From Cereibacter johrii (GTDB taxonomy: Bacteria > Pseudomonadota > Alphaproteobacteria > Rhodobacterales > Rhodobacteraceae), in contig NZ_MABH01000136.1 of assembly GCF_001720585.1 (NCBI RefSeq), forward strand, positions 1 to 64,000: a DNA stretch of 64,000 nucleotides, given 5' to 3'. Of this stretch, positions 12,397 to 19,973 are shown one piece after another. The notes under the pieces were generated by a model. The model worked only from the letters and a program-made list of their open reading frames with translations, had not been told where the DNA came from and made no database searches. The position numbers were made by a program, and so were the translations under genes. Position 1 is the first letter of the stretch; every line of letters starts with the position of its first letter.

Positions 12397-12626
12397 TTGT
12401 CCTGCCCGGCAAAGCCGCGCTCGATCCGGTCGCGCAGGCCGATGAGGCCGAGACCGAGGCTGATCAGCGTCATCGGCGCGGCATCGCCCGAGCCCGAGAG
12501 CAGCGCGACGAGGTGGGCCAGCGCGGCGAGTTGCCCCTGATCGGGCAGGAAGAGGGCGCCGGTGCCGGTGGCAAGGGCGAGGCACCCGGCCCACCAGGTC
12601 AGGGATTTGGGGCGAAGGTAACGCAT
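12393..12626 (-). CDS. small membrane protein next to endolysin
   Basis: 77 aa with a good ribosome binding site (AAGGAGACCTCCG-ATG). Two hydrophobic stretches are seen, about residues 11-26 and 48-62, with a basic C-terminal tail (RDRIERGFAGQDK). It lies directly downstream of the endolysin gene, so a holin, antiholin or spanin-like part in lysis is likely, but no specific family was recognised. Confidence 0.6.
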   Translation of the reverse strand: MRYLRPKSLTWWAGCLALATGTGALFLPDQGQLAALAHLVALLSGSGDAAPMTLISLGLGLIGLRDRIERGFAGQDK

Positions 12627-12642
12627 CGGAGGTCTCCTTGGG

Positions 12643-13203
12643 TCAGAGGGGGGAAAGCAGCGCGAGGGCGTCCGCCTCGCTCAGCCGCCGCAGCGGGCGG
12701 GCGAAATCCACCTTTCCGTTGCGGTCGACCGACCAGACGGTGAGCGGCCCGGTGGGATAGCGGCCGTCGCGGAAGAGATCGCGCTCGGCCTCGCGCCGGG
12801 GCCGGATGGTGGCGGGACGCAGCCAGCCCATGAACGCCTCGGCCGCGGCGTCGCGATTGCCCGCGTTCAGGTGGCGGGTGAGGGCCGCCTTGGCGATGCC
12901 GCCAGTGTTGTAATGGAAGCTGACCAGCGCATCGAACTCGTGCGGGGCAAGCGGCACCTGCACCGCGCGCAGCACGGCCGCCTCGTAGCTCGCGATGTCA
13001 GCGCGAAAGAGGCGGAAGGCGTCTCGGATCGCGGCGGAGACATCCGCAGGCAGGCCGCGCGGCATCTGCGCCGGATCGGGCGGGCCCGCCGCCGCGGTGT
13101 GGCCGATGCCGAACGTCCAGATCTTGCGGACATCGAGATAGGGCCCGGGCACGATACCCTCGTGCCGAGCGAGGGCCAGAAGCCCCCGGTTTGTCATGTG
13201 CAT
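12643..13203 (-). CDS. phage endolysin, T4-type lysozyme (GH24)
   Basis: 186 aa. The catalytic spacing Glu15-8 residues-Asp24-5 residues-Thr30 is exactly that of T4 lysozyme (HEG ... YLD ... WTFGIGHT). The FHYNTGG and RR-EAE-DLF motifs of the family follow. It hydrolyses peptidoglycan at the end of the lytic cycle. No signal peptide or signal-arrest segment is evident, so release through the neighbouring holin is expected. An in-frame ATG two codons downstream is an alternative start. Confidence 0.9.
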   Translation of the reverse strand: MHMTNRGLLALARHEGIVPGPYLDVRKIWTFGIGHTAAAGPPDPAQMPRGLPADVSAAIRDAFRLFRADIASYEAAVLRAVQVPLAPHEFDALVSFHYNTGGIAKAALTRHLNAGNRDAAAEAFMGWLRPATIRPRREAERDLFRDGRYPTGPLTVWSVDRNGKVDFARPLRRLSEADALALLSPL

Positions 13204-13207
13204 GGGA

Positions 13208-13339
13208 TCACCCGAATGTGGAGACGAGGAAGATCAGCACCGCGACGATCACGCCGATGCGCAGGCGATGGCGGAAGGCCTGGCCCGGATCGGCGGCATC
13301 GCAGCGAAGAATGCGGGCGCGGCGCAATAGCTCATGCAT
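13208..13339 (-). CDS. 43-aa single-span membrane protein in the lysis cassette
   Basis: A short reading frame starts at the ATG at 13339 (MHELLRRARILRC) and ends at TGA 13208-13210. It overlaps the holin gene end by 8 bases and stops 4 bases before the endolysin start. The N-terminal half is basic; residues about 28-42 (IGVIVAVLIFLVSTF) form one membrane span at the C terminus. Tight packing between two lysis genes and the clean N-in topology argue that it is real. A role as a second holin component or holin inhibitor is inference. Confidence 0.6.
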   Translation of the reverse strand: MHELLRRARILRCDAADPGQAFRHRLRIGVIVAVLIFLVSTFG

Positions 13340-13682
13340 CGGCGTCGTCTCCCTTCCGGGCGCGCAGCCGGGCAAGGGCGACCTCGATGAAGGCCGGGCC
13401 GAAGACGCCGACGAGATAGGCGGCCGAGCCCGCCGCTCCCCCGGCCGGGATCGCCTCGGGCGGCAGGTCGAGCCAGCGCGCGACGAGCGCCATCGAGAGG
13501 CTCCCCATTCCGGCTGCGATCAGCCCGCCCAGCAGGATGTGGCGCAGCGCGTCGCGCAGGCGCATGCGCGTGGTCAGCGCGTTCGTGGCGCCGCCGAGCG
13601 CGCCCCAGGCGGCGAGGATCACCGCCGTCGAGGTGAGCAGATCGCGCAGCGCCGCGCCGACAAAGCTCGTGTCGTCATTCAT
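13332..13682 (-). CDS. putative holin
   Basis: 116 aa with three hydrophobic segments (about residues 15-32, 50-67 and 78-98) and a charged C-terminal tail rich in Arg/Lys/Asp. This is the size and layout of a class I holin, and it stands just upstream of the endolysin. Its ATG overlaps the stop of the DUF2460 gene (ATGA). Holins set the time of lysis by making lesions in the inner membrane. The family was not identified more exactly. Confidence 0.7.
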   Translation of the reverse strand: MNDDTSFVGAALRDLLTSTAVILAAWGALGGATNALTTRMRLRDALRHILLGGLIAAGMGSLSMALVARWLDLPPEAIPAGGAAGSAAYLVGVFGPAFIEVALARLRARKGDDADA

Positions 13683-14305
13683 GGCCGGATCTCCGTGAGG
13701 GGGATGGAGGGGATCGAGCCGAGCCGTTCGAGATCGAGGGTGATGTCGAGCGTGTCGGTGTCGAAACGGACGGGAACGTCGAAGTCGAAGCCCGCTGTGA
13801 GGGCGACGCCTGCGGCGGGCGCGGTGGCGAAGGTGACAAGGCCGGTCGCGGGTGAGACCGACCAGCCGGAGGCTTGCGGCACCCCGTTCAAGGCGATGGT
13901 GACGGTCCCGGCGACTGGCTTGGTGATTCCTCGCGTCCAGCTCTGCGCGCCGGAGCTGTAGCGTTTCGTCAGCTGAAACTGCGTCGTGCTGCCATCGCCG
14001 GTGCCGATCAGCTGATCGGTTGGGCCTGGGAGTTGCGAGGGCAGGCAGGATTTGAAATCGGCCCAGTCCTTGAAGCGGAAGCCATAAAGACGGCCGCTCC
14101 GCGCTTCGAAGAAGGCCACGACCGCCGCCAGATCGTCGGCGCGGCGGATGCCATAGGCGACGTCATAGCGGCGGCGCGAGTTGGCCCAGCTCGCGTTGCG
14201 CTCCTCGGCGCCTGAGGCCAGCTCGACGATCTGGGTGCGCCGCTCCGGGCCGCCCCGCGCCCCGCGGCTGATGTTGTCCGGAAACCGGATCTCGTGAAAG
14301 GCCAT
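13679..14305 (-). CDS. DUF2460 distal tail protein (GTA gp12-like)
   Basis: 208 aa. The N-terminal motif FHEIRFPDNISRGARGGPE, the GFRFKDWADFKS motif near residue 80 and the repeated beta strands to the C terminus are typical of DUF2460, the distal tail protein of gene transfer agents. It follows the tape measure gene by 9 bases, as expected for the first tail-tip gene. Confidence 0.92.
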   Translation of the reverse strand: MAFHEIRFPDNISRGARGGPERRTQIVELASGAEERNASWANSRRRYDVAYGIRRADDLAAVVAFFEARSGRLYGFRFKDWADFKSCLPSQLPGPTDQLIGTGDGSTTQFQLTKRYSSGAQSWTRGITKPVAGTVTIALNGVPQASGWSVSPATGLVTFATAPAAGVALTAGFDFDVPVRFDTDTLDITLDLERLGSIPSIPLTEIRP

Positions 14306-14314
14306 GGTTGATCC

Positions 14315-16735
14315 TCACATCCCACGGCGCCCGAGCGAGACGGCGCGGGCGATATCGGCGGCGACTTGGGTGCGGGACTGCCGGAAGCTCTCCGCGTCGC
14401 GCGCCATGATCGTGACGTTGACGGTTGGTGCGGCGGTGCTGCCGGTCGTCTCCGCCTCGCGCTTCGAGAGCACGCGTTCGCCGCGCTGCAAGATCGCGGG
14501 CACTTCGTCGGGAAGCAGACCGGCCCAGCCGCCACTGTGCATACGGGGCGCGCCCGCGAAGGCCAGCGCCGGAACCATCCGGCCCGGGCCCGCGGCACCG
14601 ACCGTGCCGCCCGCGTGCAGGATGTTGGCGAAGATCCCGCCCGCGCCGCCCAGCGCACCGGCGAGCACATTGGCGAGGGGGCCCAGAACAAAGCGCCGCG
14701 CCGCGAGTTTGGCGAGATCGGCGATCATCGAGGTCACCAGATCGCGGAAGTCGAGCTTGCCGGTCTTCACGAAGCTGCCCACGGCCTCCTCGGCCGAGGA
14801 GAAGGCGCCGACGAGCGCAGTGCCGATATCGCCGCCGATGTCGCGCGCCTTGGCGGCATAATCGGCAAGCGCATCACTGGCGGCACGCCAGAGCGGCACC
14901 GCGCGGTCCGCCCCTTCGGCCGCGGCAGCGCCCGCGCCCCGCGCTGCCTCGGCGGTCTCGTCGAGTTCCGCACCTAGCCCGTCAGCGGCACCGGTCGCGC
15001 CGGTCAGAGCCGTTTCCGCATCGGTGCCGGTGCGCGTCACCGCATCCTTCAGCGCCTGCCAGGAGGCAAGCGGGTGCCCGGCCGCGTCAGAAAGCATGCC
15101 CGAGGCTTCGCGATAGGCCGCGGCGCGGGAGCGGGCGTCGTCGGCCATGGCGCCGAGGCCGAGATCGGGCGGTTCAATGTAACTCCGCCCGAGCGCCGCC
15201 GAGAAGGCATCGGCGGCCGCCGTGCCCGCAGCGGATGCCGCGCCTTCGAACGGATTGCCGATGCGCCCCAATTCTACCGAATCGAGCGTGCCGATCTTCA
15301 CCCCGCCTTCGCCCACCGCCCAGTCGGGCAGAAGGTCCAGGGCGGCGTTCAGCGCGGTGATGAAGCGGTTGATGCGGGTGACCACGCCGTTCAGCATCGC
15401 CTCGACGCCCGAGATCAGCCCGTTCGCCGCCTGAAACGCAAAATCACCGATCGCTCCCGGCAGCTTGCCCCAGATCGCCACCGCCGCGTCATAGGCGCCT
15501 TGAAACACCGCTGCCGTGCGGTCGCCGAAGCCCACGACGCCTGTGATGGTGCCTTCAAGAGCCGAAAGAGCATCGGCCTTCAGCCCCTGCCAGCCCGCCG
15601 CCATCCGCGCCAGCGCCGCATCGAGCGCGAGGCCAATGCGCGACCAGACCTCGCGCGCCAGATCGGTAAGCAGCCGGAACGCCTCGCCCACGCCGCCGAC
15701 CCGGGCCGCGAATTCGGAGAACTGATAGACGAGCTCGCCCACGCCGACGATCAGCGCCCCGATGCCGGTGCGAATGAGCGCGCCGCGCAGGACGACGAGC
15801 GCGGTGGCAAGGCCGCGCACGGAAAGTGCCGCCGCGGCAAGGCCCGCGATCCAGCGCGCGCCCATGAAGGCGGCGAAGGTCGCGGAATAGGTGGCGAGCC
15901 GCCCGAGGTTGTCGAAGACGAGGTCGATGGCGCGTCCGAGCGGGCCGCTGGCGCGCGCGGCATCGGCGAGCGCGTTCGCCACAGTTTCCAGCGCCGGTGC
16001 GACGGCGGCGGTCAGCCGGTTCGTCAGGCCAAGCCAGATCAGGCTCAACCGATCCAGCGCATCGCCCGTACGCTCGATCTGCGCCGCATCGGCGGCACTC
16101 ACAGCCACCCCGAAATCGCGGACATCCTTTGCCGCATCGCGCAGCGTCGCGCTGTCGACCCGCAGAAAGGCAATCGCCGCCCGGTCGCCGAAAAGGTCCG
16201 AGGCCACCGCCGCGCGCTCGGCCTCGGGCACGAAGCGGTTGAGCGCATCCTGAATCGCGATGATGCGCTGATCGAGCGGCAGCGCCTGCAACGCGGCCGC
16301 CGTCAGATGCAGCCGCGCCAGCGCGCCGACCGCCGTGCCCGATCCCGCCGCCGCCTCAGAAAGCCGCGTCGTCAGCTTCTTCGTCGCTTGTTCGATCTCA
16401 CCCATCGAGACCCCGGCCAGCTCGCCCGCCCAGGTCAGAACCTGCAGGCTCTCGACCGTGGTCTTGAGCGACGCGGCCATATCCGCCTGCGCGCCGATCG
16501 TCTCCAGCCCCGAGCGCACCATTGCCACGCCCGCAGCCGCGGCCGCGGCCGTCACTGCCGCGAGCGCCACCCCGGCCTTGCGTGCGAAGCCCGCCAGCCG
16601 CGTGTTCGCCAGCTCCATCTCGGAGGAAAGCCGCCCGAAGCCACGCACCCCCGCCTCGCCGATTCCTTCCAGTTCTGCGCGCACCTGCCGTCCGCCCTCC
16701 GCCACAAGGCGGACGGAAACGCGTTTTTCAGCCAT
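14315..16735 (-). CDS. tail tape measure protein
   Basis: 806 aa. The N terminus (KRVSVRLVAEGGRQVRAEL) is the usual tape-measure opening, followed by long Ala-rich helices. Hydrophobic segments lie about residues 50-75 and 285-325. The C-terminal ~170 residues resemble the lambda gpH C-terminal domain (FRDLVTSMIADLAKLAARRF, then a Gly/Ala-rich segment and LLPDEVPAILQRGERVLS). It sets tail length and is ejected with DNA. It overlaps the end of the frameshifted chaperone product by 8 bases, the classical order chaperone-tape measure. Confidence 0.9.
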   Translation of the reverse strand: MAEKRVSVRLVAEGGRQVRAELEGIGEAGVRGFGRLSSEMELANTRLAGFARKAGVALAAVTAAAAAAGVAMVRSGLETIGAQADMAASLKTTVESLQVLTWAGELAGVSMGEIEQATKKLTTRLSEAAAGSGTAVGALARLHLTAAALQALPLDQRIIAIQDALNRFVPEAERAAVASDLFGDRAAIAFLRVDSATLRDAAKDVRDFGVAVSAADAAQIERTGDALDRLSLIWLGLTNRLTAAVAPALETVANALADAARASGPLGRAIDLVFDNLGRLATYSATFAAFMGARWIAGLAAAALSVRGLATALVVLRGALIRTGIGALIVGVGELVYQFSEFAARVGGVGEAFRLLTDLAREVWSRIGLALDAALARMAAGWQGLKADALSALEGTITGVVGFGDRTAAVFQGAYDAAVAIWGKLPGAIGDFAFQAANGLISGVEAMLNGVVTRINRFITALNAALDLLPDWAVGEGGVKIGTLDSVELGRIGNPFEGAASAAGTAAADAFSAALGRSYIEPPDLGLGAMADDARSRAAAYREASGMLSDAAGHPLASWQALKDAVTRTGTDAETALTGATGAADGLGAELDETAEAARGAGAAAAEGADRAVPLWRAASDALADYAAKARDIGGDIGTALVGAFSSAEEAVGSFVKTGKLDFRDLVTSMIADLAKLAARRFVLGPLANVLAGALGGAGGIFANILHAGGTVGAAGPGRMVPALAFAGAPRMHSGGWAGLLPDEVPAILQRGERVLSKREAETTGSTAAPTVNVTIMARDAESFRQSRTQVAADIARAVSLGRRGM

Positions 16736-17395
16736 CTTGATAGGTTTCCATCTGTTCGTTGAGTCTGCGCACCATCACCGCCTCGATCTCGGGCAGTGTT
16801 TCGGCGGCGATGAGCCTGTTCACGCCCAGCGCCTCGGCGAGGGCGAGTGCTGCGCTCATGTCCCAGCCGATCACCGCGCCGGGAACAAGCCGCAGCTGCC
16901 CGCCAAGGCGTTGCACCAGATCCCAGACCTGTGTGCCCTCGACCGTCTGCGGCCGGTTCAGTCTTGCGGGACAGTCGGGGCAGGGGCCTTGGCAGGCCGC
17001 GCAATAGCCTTCGCCCCCGCCGAAGGACCAGTCGGCGAGGGCGCGGAGGCGTTTTTTTCTGCGTCCAGCATCAGGCCGCGCGCGACGTAACGGGTCTGAA
17101 AGGACTCGAACACCGGCCAGATGTCGAGAAGGGCGTTGATGCCCTCGGGCGTCACCACCATCGTGGCGCCTGTCTCGTCGCCGACGCCCTCCCAGTCGAG
17201 AATGGCCAGACGCGCGAGAGCCTTGGCCATGGCAAGCGCCAGTTCCTCCTGTGTGGCACCCTCGGGCAGCGCGGCAAGGCCCGGATCGGCGCGCGCGGCC
17301 ACCATCAGCGCGGTGGTCAGAGGCGCAAGCTTCAGGCGAAGGCCCGGGGCAAGGTCCAGCCATTCGGGCTGGTTCGAGAGGTTCAGACGGATCAT
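16728..17395 (-). CDS. tail assembly chaperone GT, product of a -1 frameshift
   Basis: The 222-aa product is made if ribosomes slip back one base on AAAAAAC at 17051-17057. Residues 1-115 come from the G frame and residues 116-222 from the frame that ends at 16728. The extension opens with RLRALADWSFGGG and carries four cysteines (C132, C135, C139, C142; CxxC-x3-CxxC) that could bind zinc. It continues as an acidic helical domain (WDLVQRLGG ... EAVMVRRLNEQ). Without the shift this second frame has no start codon or ribosome binding site of its own. In lambda the gpG and gpGT pair is needed for tail assembly and GT bridges the tape measure to the tube. Assignment rests on position plus the complete signal. 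Confidence 0.8.
16958..17395 (-). CDS. tail assembly chaperone G (unshifted product)
   Basis: 145 aa from the ATG at 17395 (MIRLNLSNQPEWLDL), with GGAG 11-14 bases upstream. An in-frame start further left at 17446 is less likely because it would read through that site. The protein is Ala/Leu-rich and helical; its last 30 residues are a Pro/Ala-rich low-complexity tail (ARPAKAPAPTVPQD). It lies between tail tube and tape measure (with one accessory gene in between), the place of lambda gpG. Most ribosomes should make this form. Confidence 0.8.
   Translation of the reverse strand: MIRLNLSNQPEWLDLAPGLRLKLAPLTTALMVAARADPGLAALPEGATQEELALAMAKALARLAILDWEGVGDETGATMVVTPEGINALLDIWPVFESFQTRYVARGLMLDAEKNASAPSPTGPSAGAKAIARPAKAPAPTVPQD
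17013..17057 (-). promoter_or_regulatory. programmed -1 frameshift signal
   Basis: On the minus strand the zero-frame codons GAA AAA AAC contain the canonical heptamer A AAA AAC (17057 to 17051). Eight bases later a 9-bp stem begins: GCCCTCGCC (17042-17034) pairs with GGCGGGGGC (17021-17013), with one G:U pair and a 12-base loop. An alternative 6-bp hairpin (CCTTCG/CGAAGG, 17026-17008) overlaps it. Spacer and stem length are those of efficient -1 signals. Confidence 0.8.
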
Positions 17396-17478
17396 GGGAC
17401 GGCCTTTCTCCAAAAGAAAAGCGACGTGCCGGGGCACGTCGCTCAAAGGGCAGGGACTGGATGCTGCCGCGGCTCAGC

Positions 17479-18378
17479 TCATTGCAGGCAGCATTTCTTG
17501 AACTTCTTGCCGCTGCCGCAGGGGCAGGGATCATTGCGGCCGGTCTTGCCGGTGACGACGCCCTCGAAGGGATCGTCGCCCCGTGGGATCAGCGACGACA
17601 CCACCTTCAGCCCCTGATCTGCCTGCCGCGCCAGAAATTCGGGCGAGAAGCAGTACCACGACGACAGTTCGGCGATGGTATCGGTGATCAGCTGGTTGCT
17701 GGGCATCTGGGTGAACCAGCCCGGATGCCCGGTGGACATCGTTTTGCCGAGAAACTCGGTGAAATCCTCGTAGCGGGCATAATCGGACGTGATCAGCCCG
17801 CTGTCGAAGACCGCGCGCACCGCGGTTTCCATCTTGGCCAGCCCAAGTGCCGCGATGCATTCCGCCCAGGGCCACCAGATCTCCTCGCCCGTCACCGTCG
17901 CGGTCAGATCGAAGAACTCCGTCAGAAACGCTTCGATCTGCGGCCGCAGGCCCGGGTTCTCAAGCGCCAGGATCACCAGCGTGTCGAACATCTCGCCGCG
18001 GACGTAGATGTCACTCGCATCGTCGAGGAGGATCTCGAAGATCGGTTGCAGATCGCCATCGAAGACCCCGGCCATGACACGCGCCGAGGCTTCGGTGATC
18101 GAATCCCCGAGGAGCGCCTCCAGAAAATCCGGCTCGCGCCGCAAGAGCCGCGCCAAGGGCCGATAGGCGCGGGGCTCGCGCCATTCAGCGAGCAGGAAGA
18201 AGACAAAGATGAACGCGTCCATGCCGTCGAGGTCGCGCGTGCGCGCCTGCTGCAGCCGGTCGATGTAGTCGAGAAACACCGGCACCATGGCCTCGCGCTC
18301 TTGCCGCGCCGCCTCGATCGCCGCGCGCGGCAAAGGCCCCTGGCGCTCGAATGTGGCCATGATTTCGGCAGGTGTCAT
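17479..18378 (-). CDS. DUF1186-like protein with C-terminal SEC-C zinc motif
   Basis: 299 aa from the ATG at 18378, chosen because GAGGAGCTGCCA precedes it; the frame is open 15 codons further. Residues 1-250 form a helical, repeat-like body with alternating hydrophobic and acidic helices (LLRREPDFLEALLGDS, LLDDASDIYVRGEMFDTL), resembling DUF1186. The end is a SEC-C motif, CPCGSGKKFKKCC, which binds zinc and in SecA contacts SecB and ribosomes. It sits inside the tail operon between tube and chaperone genes, where lambda-type phages have no such gene, so it is an accessory gene carried with the operon. Its role in infection is unknown. Confidence 0.75.
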   Translation of the reverse strand: MTPAEIMATFERQGPLPRAAIEAARQEREAMVPVFLDYIDRLQQARTRDLDGMDAFIFVFFLLAEWREPRAYRPLARLLRREPDFLEALLGDSITEASARVMAGVFDGDLQPIFEILLDDASDIYVRGEMFDTLVILALENPGLRPQIEAFLTEFFDLTATVTGEEIWWPWAECIAALGLAKMETAVRAVFDSGLITSDYARYEDFTEFLGKTMSTGHPGWFTQMPSNQLITDTIAELSSWYCFSPEFLARQADQGLKVVSSLIPRGDDPFEGVVTGKTGRNDPCPCGSGKKFKKCCLQ

Positions 18379-18453
18379 TGGCAGCTCCTCTGGATCGGGA
18401 CTCAGCTGGAGGAATATCGCCAAATTCTATCCGCCTCCACCGCTCGATGCGCT

Positions 18454-19395
18454 TCAATAGCTGGTGACGGTGTTGACGAGGACGGCGGTGCACATGCGCG
18501 CGGGGCTGGTGGCCTTTGCCGCCCGCCACTCGAAGCTCGCCTGAATGCCCTGCGGGCCAGGGATTTCGATGCGGGGCCGCGGCAGATAAACGGCATGGGC
18601 GGTGAAGGTGAAGCTCGCGTTGGCGCCAAGGCTCCAGGCGAATTCAAGCTCGCAGGGCGTGCCGTCGATGGCTTGGGTCACCAGCGTGCTATCGGCAAAG
18701 CGCACCTCGATCTTGCCGGTCAGCGCCGCCATGCCGGGATCGGCGCCCTCGATCTTGCCGTCGTTGCGGATCGTCTCGATCCGGTCGAGGCCGTTGGCAT
18801 AGGTGACCTCGGCCGAGACGACATTGCCAAGCGCCACCCCGTTGCGTTTGACCGCGCCGTTGAAATGACCAAACCGTTGCAGCGCGAGCGTGGTCGGTGT
18901 GCCCGCGGCGGTGACCGTGTCGATGGCCTCGCCCTGCGCGATCAGCCGCACGGTTGCGGTGAGCAGCCCCGATCGGCTCATCTGCCAGCTCAGCTGATCG
19001 ACCATGCAGCCGGTGTACATCGCGTAGCGCGGCACCTCGGGCATCGCCACTTCAATCGCCATCGAGGGCAGGGTCCAGTTCCCCGACTGAAACGTGTGGG
19101 TCTTGGGCGTGGTGCCGGTGGTCGTCGGCGCCCCGAAGGTGCCCTTCAGCCAAAGACCGAAGTTCTCGACGTCGATCGGCACCACGACATCGCCATCGGC
19201 GGTGAGCGCATCCTTGATCGGCGCCGTCGGGTCACGCCCTTGGCCCAGAAGCTCCGAGGCAATCAGCGGCTGTTCGGAGCCCAGCGAAGTGCTGGCAAAA
19301 GGCACCGTGCGAAAGCCCGTGGCGGGGGCGGGGCCATAGACGGATTCGAACGCAAGCGCCATCTGCGCCCGCGCCCCTTGGGCTCGTGCCATCAT
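18454..19395 (-). CDS. major tail tube protein
   Basis: 313 aa (or 312 from the second ATG at 19392, which has better spacing from AAGGAGAGA). The sequence is beta-rich with conserved tail-tube features: MARAQGARAQ at the N terminus, PIDVENFGLWLKGTFG, and the WQMSRSGLLTATVRLIAQGE strand pair. The C-terminal ~90 residues may form an extra Ig-like domain. It polymerises as hexamer rings around the tape measure. It is 22 bases downstream of the tail terminator gene. Confidence 0.88.
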   Translation of the reverse strand: MMARAQGARAQMALAFESVYGPAPATGFRTVPFASTSLGSEQPLIASELLGQGRDPTAPIKDALTADGDVVVPIDVENFGLWLKGTFGAPTTTGTTPKTHTFQSGNWTLPSMAIEVAMPEVPRYAMYTGCMVDQLSWQMSRSGLLTATVRLIAQGEAIDTVTAAGTPTTLALQRFGHFNGAVKRNGVALGNVVSAEVTYANGLDRIETIRNDGKIEGADPGMAALTGKIEVRFADSTLVTQAIDGTPCELEFAWSLGANASFTFTAHAVYLPRPRIEIPGPQGIQASFEWRAAKATSPARMCTAVLVNTVTSY

Positions 19396-19416
19396 TCTCT
19401 CCTTGATGTCTGGGGT

Positions 19417-19839
19417 TTAGCCGAGCGGATCGGCGGTGGTGTACTGCAGAACGACCGTGATCACCGCCGCCTTCAGCGCCGCGGCGCCCTCGACAGGCAG
19501 ATCGACCGGGCTCGGAGCCTCCGGTTCGACCCAGTCGCACAGGCCACCGAGCGTCCGGTCTGCGGCGAGCGCCGCGCCAATGGCGGCGATCAGATCGTCA
19601 AACGCGCTCGCCCGGCCGGGGCCCGCCTGAACGACGACCTCCAGCTCGGCGCGGTGCTGGTAGTGATAGCGCAGCGGCGAGAGCGTCACCTCAGGTTCAC
19701 CCGGCTGTCCGTCGCGCAGGATGATCAGCCCGGCTGCAGGGATCCGTTCGGGCAGGACCTCGTCACGCAAGGTGAGGGCGGCAAGCTGCTGCAGCCGCGC
19801 GTGCAGCGCGGCGAGGACAAGTTCGCGGGTGGTGGGCAT
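19417..19839 (-). CDS. tail terminator protein (gpU-like)
   Basis: 140 aa from the ATG at 19839 (MPTTRELVLAALHARL), with GGAG 7 bases upstream; the in-frame ATG at 19851 lacks a site. The alternating strand/helix pattern and the RAELEVVVQAG strand resemble lambda gpU-type terminators, which stop tail polymerisation and form the head-side end of the tail. Position before the tube gene supports this. The gene upstream in the operon is separated from it by a backward insertion (19974-20879). Confidence 0.75.
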   Translation of the reverse strand: MPTTRELVLAALHARLQQLAALTLRDEVLPERIPAAGLIILRDGQPGEPEVTLSPLRYHYQHRAELEVVVQAGPGRASAFDDLIAAIGAALAADRTLGGLCDWVEPEAPSPVDLPVEGAAALKAAVITVVLQYTTADPLG

Positions 19840-19973
19840 TTGCCACTCCAAGAATGTCAGATGTTCAGCGAAGGCTCCGGTCGAACCCGATAAACGTTAT
19901 GGTGCTCATGCCTCAGCATGTTGACGGACTGGAGTGCTTCGGGTCTCCTAGGCTCAAAATGTGGAGTTCAACG

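Noticed and set aside
16728-17534. The second chaperone frame as an independent 268-aa gene
   Set aside because: Its upstream part is the shadow of the G gene; only the region after the slippery heptamer is protein-like.
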